From positions 1 through 14,678 of the forward strand of contig JACKAB010000016.1 in the NCBI GenBank assembly GCA_020635285.1: a DNA stretch of 14,678 bases. Direction: 5' to 3'. This document shows, in pieces, positions 7,818 through 14,678 of this stretch. The notes below the pieces were generated by a model. The model worked only from the letters and a program-made list of their open reading frames with translations. It had not been told where the DNA came from and searched no databases. Position 1 is the stretch's first letter. Every line of letters begins with the position of its first letter. The stretch comes from Ignavibacteriales bacterium. GTDB lineage: Bacteria; Bacteroidota; Ignavibacteria; Ignavibacteriales; Melioribacteraceae. The position numbers and the translations under genes were made by a program.

Positions 7818-10800
7818 GTTCAAATTGTTGGTGGATATGAGCTCCCAAATTATACATGTCAACATTCAATATATTATGAAACAATTTAGTGGACTCTTTT
7901 TCCTTGTCCAAGATAGCCCAATGCGATTAAATATTCACAATGTAGCCTATTTACTTTATTCAAATCTTCTTCCCAGATTTGCAGATCCGGAAGTGAAACG
8001 GCGAAATAGTCAATCTCAACATGATCATTAATATGGTTTTTTCCATAATCACATAATGTCTTGAATAATTGATCAGCTTTTTCAATTTCACCAAGCTTTC
8101 GTAGAGCTAATCCTTGGTAGAAGATATTATCAGGTTTTTGATCGTTATAATACATTGCAATTGAAGGTTCATAGTCACCTTCAGATGCCATCTTCCAGTA
8201 TTCAATCGCTTTATCATTGTTGTTTATTATTTCATTGGCACATCCTAGCCAATAGTTAATATCAATTTCTTTTGCACCGGCAAGTTTTCCTTCACCAAGG
8301 TTATGAGGAAATATTTTAGCTCTCTCCAATAATTCTATGGCTTTAGCTGCATTTTTTCTTTAATTTCTTGCTTGGCCATCTCTGTAAGGCTAAAAATATA
8401 TTGACCGGTTACTTTGCCTTCTCCACCTTCCCAAGGATGAAATTTTCTTTTAAGCAGTAATTCAAGAGCTTCTTCAAATTTGCCGTTAAAATTTAGAAGA
8501 GTAATTCGCTCTAAGTATAGGTCATCTCTAAAATTTACTAAGTCTAAATGTTTTGCGAGAAAGGATAATCTAAACTCGAAATCTTTTCCAAGCATTTTAT
8601 ATAACTGGTCAAGTTCCATTAAAATCCGTGCATCAGATGGATCTAGTTCAAAAGCTTTTTCTAATTCTAGTAACGCGGTATTAGAATTCTTTGATTTGTT
8701 AAAATAAGCTAATGCAAGGTTTCGTCTTACTGTCGGAAATGAATCGTCTAACTCTCTGGAATTTATCCAACACTCAATAGCTTTATCATATTGTTTTGAA
8801 GCATACCAAAAATTGCCAAGGTAGTAATTCGCTTTTGAACATTCTGGCAATAATTTAGAACTGATTGCAGAACTATTGCTTCCTCCAGTCTATTTGGGAA
8901 ACAATAATCCGGATTCATTTGCTCAGCTTTTATAAACCAAAATTTTGCATTTTCTCATTATTACATTTGAGTGCAAACCATCCTAAAAAATATCCAGCCA
9001 TTGGATATACGTCTTCATGATTTTTAATATATAACTCAAGAACAGAAGATGCTTCATGATAATATCCAGCATGTGCATAATCTAGAGCATATTCAATATA
9101 GGTGTGAACATTATTTCGCAAAAGTTCCAAAAATTCTTTCAAGACAAGATCATTCTTAGTCAGTAAATATTTTTCGTATAATACACCGAAATTAAATTTA
9201 TCTAGACTTAATGAATCTTCGCACAGGTTCAATGCTTCTTCAACCTTATCAAGCTTTCTAAGAATTGCTACTTTCAAATGTCTGGCTTTATGATTGTGCC
9301 AATTTTTAATTAATGACTTTTCCACCAATTCAAGGGCTACAGAAAATTCATTTCTAATACATGAAATTTTTGCAAGTTGAAAATATCCATTTTCTTGCCA
9401 AGCTGAATTCCATATCGATTTGTAAAAATAATTGTAAGCTTCGTCTAGTTTCTCTTGATAGAAAAAACATAATCCAAGATTATAAAATGGTTCGCCATCA
9501 TATGGGTTTGGATTGTGGGTTGTAATTGTTTTAATAGCTTTCCTAAAATATGGTTCCGCTAAATCAAAGCGACCATGCCTCAATAGCCACATTCCCATTG
9601 AATTATTATTCTGAATATTATCAGGTTCTCGGTTTAATGCTTCTAAATAATAGTCTGTAGGATTAAATGTAGCATGTCTATATTGCTCAAGATGTAAGCC
9701 GGCTAAATAGAGTTTTTCAACTGAATTTATTTCTTGTGGCGATTTTATCGCTTTTGCCGGTTCAGGCGTCTTTTTGTTATTCAAGGGCTCCGGTTTATAT
9801 TCTAGTAATTTCTTTCCTCTGTTATTTAAAATGGTAAGCGAGAAATCTTCTTCTTTGTGATCTGAATAGAGTTCCACTGATTTATTGTAAGAAGATTCAG
9901 GCGAGCTGTTATAAGTTTCCTCAAATAAGATTTGCTCTTTTAAATAAAACGTAATTTTTAAATCTGAAAATTCGGAAGTTGTGTAAACTCTTATTTTTGC
10001 CTTATTATTTTCAAATTCTAAATTAACAAGAATATCCTTTGATGCATTTTTTACTAGTCCAATCTCATGATATGGCATAAAATATTGAGAAAACGATTTT
10101 TCTTCATTGGGCATTAACCAAGAAAAATCAGGCTGATTATCAGTAAACACTCCACACATTAACTCAATGTAAGGGCCATCTTCATCTGTCAAATTTCTGT
10201 CCCAAGCGCGGCCAAAATCACCATTGCCCCACGTCCACTGTTTTTTCCCTGGAGATACATGGTGATTAGCTATATGAAGCATTCCCCCTTTTGTATCGTT
10301 TTCGTAACATCCCACAAAATTATATTTTGATTCAACAGCCATAAAGGAAGTCGGAACCGGTATATTTTTATAACGCGATATGTCAACTCCACTTGAATAA
10401 TCAACTTTGTAATATGTCCCTTTTGCAATTGGATAATCTGATACATCTCTTTTCCCGTGATCGAATACAGCATAAACATCAGGTGGAAAAACAGATTGAT
10501 AATCATCATTAACTTTTACAGCCGGATTTGCCCACCATAGAAATGTTTGAGGTACAGAAGTTCTATTATAAAGTTTAACTTTAATTTCTAAATATGCTTT
10601 ATCCTTATACAGAGTGAAACCAGCCATTCCCTTTGTTCTAAACATTCTTTCAATTTCACTACACCAAACTGTGATACTACCATCATTATTTTCTTCAATG
10701 TAATAATCAACAGGTTCATATGTTGATGGACGATGATGTTGCGGCCAATTAAACTCTATACCGCCCGAAATCCACGGACCTGTTAATCCGACCAGAGCAG

Positions 10801-11110
10801 GTTTAATTACGCTGTTATAATAGACAAAATGACGTTTCTTGATTTTATCATATGCCATTTGAACTCGTCCACCTAATTCCGGTAAAATCATGATTTTTAT
10901 ATACTTGTTCTCAAGGTATATTGCTAACCATTCTTTATTCTCTTTTTCATCATATATTTTTTCAATAATTGGATGTGGATAAACTGTACCGCTGCTTCCT
11001 TGATAAACTCGATTTTCACAAAAGATAGGATTCTTCTCAGGTTTGCCTATTCCATATGTTGGAATTAAAACTTTTTCTATCTTACAAATTACATTCTGTT
11101 CTTCTTTCAT
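7810..11110 (-). CDS. DUF5107 domain plus TPR repeat protein, frameshifted as sequenced
   Basis: The start ATG at 11110 lies 4 bases after the stop of the transporter gene, so translation is probably coupled. The intact first part (726 residues, to 8930) holds a DUF5107 region at about 30-350 that resembles a galactose-mutarotase-like beta-sandwich: IMILPELGGRVQMAYD (73-88), GPWISGGIEFNWPQHH (111-126) and GPYIELMCGVFTDNQPDF (312-329). Tetratricopeptide repeats begin near 480 and continue to the end. Four single-base discrepancies break the rest: one base short at 8950-8953, about 8868-8872 and 8352-8357, and one extra at 7897-7901. Correction gives 1100 residues ending NLGAHIHQQFELV at 7810, normal for such proteins. 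There is no signal peptide, so it should be cytoplasmic. Function is unknown to me; an intracellular sugar-binding, epimerising or glycosidic role is possible from the fold and the neighbours. Confidence 0.85.
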
Positions 11111-11114
11111 ATGT

Positions 11115-12506
11115 TTACTTTATTAATTCTTTTTCAATTGATTCTAATGATTTATTTTTGGTTTCAGGTAAATTCTTGTAAATAAAAGTGAAACCAGCAA
11201 TAGAAATTATACCATATAACCAGAAAGTACCTGATGCATTTAATGCGTTATTCAGTAAGGGGAAAGTATAGGTTAGTATGAAACTTGCCAGCCATAATGA
11301 TATTGTTGAAATGGCCATTGCTGATCCTCTGATTTTATTTGGAAATATTTCAGATAGAATTACCCAGGTTACTGGGGCGAGAGACATTGCATAACATGCA
11401 ATTGCAAGCACAACTAATAATAATAATATCCAGCCGCTAATTTCGAAAAAGTATGCTAATCCCATAAAAAAGTATATTCCAGCTAAAGCTCCAGAGCCCA
11501 TTAGCATTAACGCACGACGTCCCCATATATCAACAGTATAAATAGCAACCAGAGTAAAAACTAGATTAACACTTCCTGTAAGAACTATATTGAATAATAT
11601 ATCAGAAACTCCAAATCCAGCGGCTTCAAAAACTTCTTCGGCATAATTAAAGATTACATTTATTCCACACCATTGTTGGAACGCTGCCAGCACGATTCCA
11701 ATAATTAGAACTTTTCTCATTTTTAAGCTAAAAAGGAATCCGTAATCAATTTTATCTTCTGTGTTTTTTAATGATTCTGAAATATTATTGAATTCATTCT
11801 TAGCGTATTCTTGCCCACCTACTTTTGATAAAATCTTTTTAGCTTTTTCAGAAAATCCATTTTTAACTAACCATCTTGGACTTTCAGGAACAATGATCAT
11901 AAATAATAAAAATAATGATGCTGGAATTAATTCTGCCCAGAACATCCAACGCCAGCCTAATTGTCCATTCCAAGAAGCTAGTATTTCTGAGTCTGTAGCA
12001 TTAAATGGAACTTGGTCAGCAATTTGCCAATTGATTATTTGAGCTAGCAAAATTCCAATAACAATGGTAAACTGATTAATTGAAACTAATTTTCCGCGCA
12101 TTTTTTCCGGGGAAATTTCAGCAATATACATTGGTGATAAGTTGGATGCCAATCCAATTCCAAGGCCGCCAAAAATTCTGAAAAATATAAAGTAGTTGAA
12201 ATTACTTGTTGCCCCTGTACCATATGCAGAAATCATAAATAGAATTGCAGAAAGAATTAAAAGTCTTTTTCGTCCAAACTTGTCACTTAACAATCCGGAA
12301 AGAATTGCTCCAAGTAAACAACCAATGAGGGCACAACTCATTGCCCAACCTTGTAGGGCAGGAACATTGGAGATATTAAAGAATTTTTCGTAAAATGGTT
12401 TGGCTCCACCAATTACTACCCAATCGTAGCCAAAAAGTAAACCGCCTAATGCTGAGATAAATACTATTAAGTAAAGGTATGATAAATTGATATTCTTGTT
12501 ATCCAT
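11115..12506 (-). CDS. MFS sugar porter family sugar/H+ symporter (XylE-like)
   Basis: This 463-residue membrane protein has the 12-helix layout and signatures of the sugar porter family: FGYDWVVIGG in helix 1 with Asp28 (equivalent to the proton-coupling Asp27 of XylE), DKFGRKR (75-81) and DIWGRR (326-331) in matching cytoplasmic loops, PESPRWL (207-213), and PETKNKSLE (447-455) at the C-terminus. Sugar-contacting residues of XylE appear conserved: FQQWCGIN (276-283, Gln277/Gln278/Asn283) and Trp381 in PVTWVILSEIFP. It should import a monosaccharide with protons across the inner membrane; which sugar (xylose, galactose, glucose or another) is not determinable here. It is the first gene of the minus-strand cluster, facing the AraC-type regulator, and precedes the DUF5107-TPR gene by 4 bases. 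The reading frame is intact, unlike the three genes downstream. SD before the ATG is weak. Confidence 0.93.
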   Translation of the reverse strand: MDNKNINLSYLYLIVFISALGGLLFGYDWVVIGGAKPFYEKFFNISNVPALQGWAMSCALIGCLLGAILSGLLSDKFGRKRLLILSAILFMISAYGTGATSNFNYFIFFRIFGGLGIGLASNLSPMYIAEISPEKMRGKLVSINQFTIVIGILLAQIINWQIADQVPFNATDSEILASWNGQLGWRWMFWAELIPASLFLLFMIIVPESPRWLVKNGFSEKAKKILSKVGGQEYAKNEFNNISESLKNTEDKIDYGFLFSLKMRKVLIIGIVLAAFQQWCGINVIFNYAEEVFEAAGFGVSDILFNIVLTGSVNLVFTLVAIYTVDIWGRRALMLMGSGALAGIYFFMGLAYFFEISGWILLLLVVLAIACYAMSLAPVTWVILSEIFPNKIRGSAMAISTISLWLASFILTYTFPLLNNALNASGTFWLYGIISIAGFTFIYKNLPETKNKSLESIEKELIK

Positions 12507-12548
12507 AATATGAAATCCAATAATTATTGAAAAAACGAATATGAATAT

Positions 12549-12577
12549 TTTTTAAAGCAGTACTTTTTAGCATACAA
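12549..12577 (-). promoter_or_regulatory. Candidate promoter of the sugar-use cluster
   Basis: On the minus strand TTGTAT (complement of 12572-12577) and TAAAAA (complement of 12549-12554) are 17 bp apart, about 43 bases upstream of the transporter start. The -35 element lies inside the first CATACAAAAA repeat, which is where an AraC-type activator commonly binds. Both elements are imperfect matches to the sigma-70 consensus. Confidence 0.35.
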
Positions 12578-12643
12578 AAATGCTTTATCACCAAATAAAT
12601 TATTAAAATATTAGATACAATAAAATAGATTATCATACAAAAA
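12567..12643. promoter_or_regulatory. Phased direct repeats, candidate AraC-type operators
   Basis: CATACAAAAA occurs at 12571-12580 and again at 12634-12643, exactly 63 bp apart (six turns of 10.5 bp). A degenerate copy, TTAGATACAATAAAA at 12611-12625, resembles TTAGCATACAAAAA at 12567-12580; its ATACAA core lies 43 bp from the first and 20 bp from the last, close to four and two turns. The first copy is also part of a short inverted repeat AGCAT-6-ATGCT (12569-12584). Same-face direct repeats in the divergent gap next to an araC-type gene are the usual layout of its binding sites. Confidence 0.5.
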
Positions 12644-12681
12644 GATGGACTATTTTCTTAATTTTATGATCAGGAGGAATT

Positions 12682-13575
12682 ATGATTGGTGATAAAAAGG
12701 AAAAAGGATTTTCTGGACAGAAAATGATAGTGATTCCTAAAAAAATCATTAATAATTTGCGAAAGAATAATCTTACTAAGTCTTTGTACTTAACTGATAT
12801 AGGTTATTTCCCAAATGCAAAATATCATTTTAGAACACGACCCAAAGGAGCGAAAGAAAATATTTTTATTTATTCAATAAAAGGAGAGGGAATTGTAGAG
12901 ATAGAAGATCAAGAGTATAGAATATTACCTGATCATTTTATTATTATTCCAGCTAACAAAGAGCATAAATATTATGCAAAAGAATCTGATCCGTGGAGTA
13001 TTTATTGGATCCATTTTACAGGTTTAATTTCTGGTGAACTAATTGATCAGATTTATAAGAACGAAATTATCGAGGTTAATGATGCATCAATGGTTGAAGA
13101 AAGAATTAAAATGTTTGAAGAAATATATAGGACTATTGAACAAGGATATAGCGCAGAAAATATTTATCATTCGATGTTTACATTAACTCACTTCTTAAGT
13201 TCATTTGTGTATAGTAAAAATTATTTAAAAACCAAGAACTCACAAAGTAATGATCAAATTGAAAAAGTAATTAAGTTCATGAGGAAAAATGTTCATGATA
13301 ATTACACAAACTATGATTTTGCAAAGTTGGTTAATTTATCCATTTCACACTTATCAAAATTATTTAAAGAAAGAACCGGCTTCTCTCCCATAGAGTTTTT
13401 CATACAGCTGAAAATTCAAAAAGCCTGTATGTATTTAATTTCTACAGATTACAAGGTGAAAGAAATTGGCAATCTTCTCCATTATGATGATCCATATTAT
13501 TTTTCAAGAGTATTTACAAAAATGATGGGAACTTCACCTAGAGTATATAGAAACAGTAATTTATATTATTTATAA
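12682..13575 (+). CDS. AraC family transcriptional regulator
   Basis: The 297-residue protein has an N-terminal cupin-like sugar-sensing domain (about 30-130, with YSIKGEGIVEIEDQEYRI at 64-81 and the FIIIPANKEHKY strand at 86-98) and a C-terminal AraC/XylS double helix-turn-helix (about 192-290). The first HTH includes FAKLVNLSISHLSKLFKERTG (213-233) and the second KVKEIGNLLHYDDPYYFSRVF (258-278), closing with the family signature GTSPRVYR (283-290). The start has a consensus SD, AGGAGG at 12672-12677. It is divergent from the sugar-use cluster, so it most likely activates that cluster when its sugar ligand is bound, and may control its own gene from the same gap. Its tail converges with the PNGase F gene. 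Confidence 0.93.
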   Translation: MIGDKKEKGFSGQKMIVIPKKIINNLRKNNLTKSLYLTDIGYFPNAKYHFRTRPKGAKENIFIYSIKGEGIVEIEDQEYRILPDHFIIIPANKEHKYYAKESDPWSIYWIHFTGLISGELIDQIYKNEIIEVNDASMVEERIKMFEEIYRTIEQGYSAENIYHSMFTLTHFLSSFVYSKNYLKTKNSQSNDQIEKVIKFMRKNVHDNYTNYDFAKLVNLSISHLSKLFKERTGFSPIEFFIQLKIQKACMYLISTDYKVKEIGNLLHYDDPYYFSRVFTKMMGTSPRVYRNSNLYYL

Positions 13576-13648
13576 CTAAATATTGTTAACTCAATAAAAA
13601 CTTGAAATTATTACCAAAAAGATATCTCCAAAATTGGTATTAAACAAT

Positions 13649-14678
13649 TTATATTTCACCTTGTATGTAGACCGAGAGGGGAAAATCTCCTTGATTATCT
13701 ACAAATTTAGCATCAGGCACTTCAATTTTAAATGAATGGGTTCCTGCGGAAATATTCCCTATGTCATAAATTCTAATTGGAATAATATCACCGGGACACC
13801 AATTACTCCATGATGCCCATTCGGAATCGGATCTTGCTGTGCGACCATAAATGCCATTTGATTGTGTATTATATTTTCTGAAAGGTTCACAAGATATACC
13901 CCCTGGCTTATAAGCATCTATTAGAGTTTCATCAAAATATATATAATGATTTCTTCTAACATACTCTTCACCACCTGCATTAGCACCATGATTAGAGGTT
14001 ATGAGGTACAAAGTTGCGTTTTGAATTGAGGTTGAAGTTGTAAATTCTAAAGTCCGGATTGTTTGTCCAACCACATCGGTATTTTTATAATTGTTAAAAT
14101 TAGCAAAACTAGATAGTGAAATTAATTTTTGATTATTTGATTCTTTAAAATCTTCGGAATTTGAAAATGTTAAAGTTCCAAAAAATGTATAGTTTTTACC
14201 TGCACACCCGCTTATTTGTTCGTTTGCTGCATAAGGAACCCCAAAAACATCAAATTCAATCCAAAAATCGTATTTACTAGATAACTCGGTATCCTTTAAA
14301 ATTTTTGCAATATTGCTTATATCAAATGTATATGGAACTTCCTCTGGGCTTTTATTTTTATCCATAAATGGGGTTATAAATCGAGCAATTTCAACTGTGC
14401 TTACTAAACCATTTTGATTATAATTTTCACCTTTGTTGATTAGGCTTAAAAATACATTACCTATTCTATCATAATTATCGCAGGCGGCTTTAATTACTAT
14501 ATCTAAATATAGTTTATTCCCAATCTTAGTTAAGTTTTCATCAGATAATTTGGTAACATATTTTGAATTTGATATTCTATAAATCCCATCCGGCACTGGT
14601 TCGTCTACAGTTTCTGCGTATCCATCATAAAACAATATTTCATTAAATAAAGTAAAAGATTCGGGAGCATTTTGATTT
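13649..14678 (-). CDS. PNGase F-type peptide-N-glycosidase, 5' end outside the window
   Basis: This gene encodes a peptide-N4-(N-acetyl-beta-glucosaminyl)asparagine amidase, which cleaves whole N-glycans from asparagine. The frame is open to the window edge, so the N-terminus and any signal peptide are not seen. Counting from the TTG at 14635, the N-domain shows ACDNYDRIGNVF (Asp56 aligned to catalytic Asp60 of Elizabethkingia PNGase F), EIARFITPF, and WIEFDVFG (Glu127 aligned to Glu118). The C-domain shows AGGEEYVRRNHYIYF (Glu224 aligned to Glu206), SNWCPGDIIPIR matching WCPGMAVPTR, and VPDAKFVDNQGDFPLSVYIQG at the end. The whole catalytic set is therefore kept. The enzyme is normally exported to act on host or environmental glycoproteins. 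Its position beside a glycosidase cluster suggests, but does not prove, a shared glycan diet; it is convergent with the regulator gene and is a separate transcript. Confidence 0.9.
   Translation of the reverse strand, partial: NQNAPESFTLFNEILFYDGYAETVDEPVPDGIYRISNSKYVTKLSDENLTKIGNKLYLDIVIKAACDNYDRIGNVFLSLINKGENYNQNGLVSTVEIARFITPFMDKNKSPEEVPYTFDISNIAKILKDTELSSKYDFWIEFDVFGVPYAANEQISGCAGKNYTFFGTLTFSNSEDFKESNNQKLISLSSFANFNNYKNTDVVGQTIRTLEFTTSTSIQNATLYLITSNHGANAGGEEYVRRNHYIYFDETLIDAYKPGGISCEPFRKYNTQSNGIYGRTARSDSEWASWSNWCPGDIIPIRIYDIGNISAGTHSFKIEVPDAKFVDNQGDFPLSVYIQGEI

Noticed and set aside
7267..8953. Phase variation through homopolymer tracts
   Set aside because: The runs are only 3-6 bases long and are spread over several genes; contingency tracts are normally much longer and one per gene.
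11761..12042. 93-residue plus-strand ORF inside the transporter gene
   Set aside because: It is a shadow of the intact XylE-like coding sequence, with no SD and no family resemblance.
13605..13634. TACCAA...TTGGTA inverted repeat in the gap between the regulator and PNGase F genes
   Set aside because: Only 6 bp of AT-rich stem with a 16-base loop and no T-tract; too weak to call a terminator although the convergent position would suit one.
1..14678. tRNA or rRNA genes, CRISPR arrays, insertion sequences, integrase sites
   Set aside because: No clover-leaf candidates, regularly spaced repeats, transposase motifs or terminal inverted repeats were found by reading both strands.

Overview
The window is AT-rich bacterial DNA. 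Most genes have a good Shine-Dalgarno sequence (for example AGGAGG before the AraC-type regulator and the second GH2 gene). The gene families are typical of the Bacteroidota/FCB group: an NTase-GHMP kinase fusion, DUF1059, DUF5107-TPR, lipoprotein GH2 and PNGase F. Strong SD sites with this gene content suggest an Ignavibacteria- or Melioribacter-like member rather than a classical Bacteroides-type genome. This is an inference from gene content, not a classification.

Layout. Positions 44-1198 (+) encode a two-domain nucleotidyltransferase/GHMP-kinase-like protein. Positions 1207-1602 (-) hold a small DUF1059 protein and a doubtful 43-residue ORF. Positions 1739-2778 (+) encode a CoA-binding-domain protein and DNA-3-methyladenine glycosylase I (tag). 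From 2841 to 12506 the minus strand carries one carbohydrate-use cluster, in transcription order: a XylE-like sugar/H+ symporter, a cytoplasmic DUF5107-TPR protein, a secreted GH2 glycosidase, and a lipoprotein GH2 glycosidase. A divergent AraC-family regulator (12682-13575, +) adjoins it, and the shared 175-bp gap holds helically phased direct repeats that look like operators. At the right edge (13649 to beyond the window, -) is a PNGase F-type N-glycan amidase, cut by the window.

How the genes work together (inference): the two exported GH2 enzymes would trim an oligosaccharide outside the cytoplasm, the symporter would import the released monosaccharide, and the AraC-type protein would switch the cluster on. 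The DUF5107-TPR protein has no signal peptide, a galactose-mutarotase-like N-terminal half and no established function, so it is the least understood part. No SusC/SusD pair is present. The neighbouring PNGase F suggests, without proving it, that glycoproteins are one glycan source.

Main caution: three adjacent cluster genes (2841-11110) are broken as written by about eleven apparent single-base gains or losses, nearly all in short homopolymer runs between 3357 and 8953. Correcting them restores 946-, 658- and 1100-residue proteins with the expected signal peptide, active sites and C-termini. I read this as sequencing/consensus error more than gene decay, but raw reads are needed to decide.
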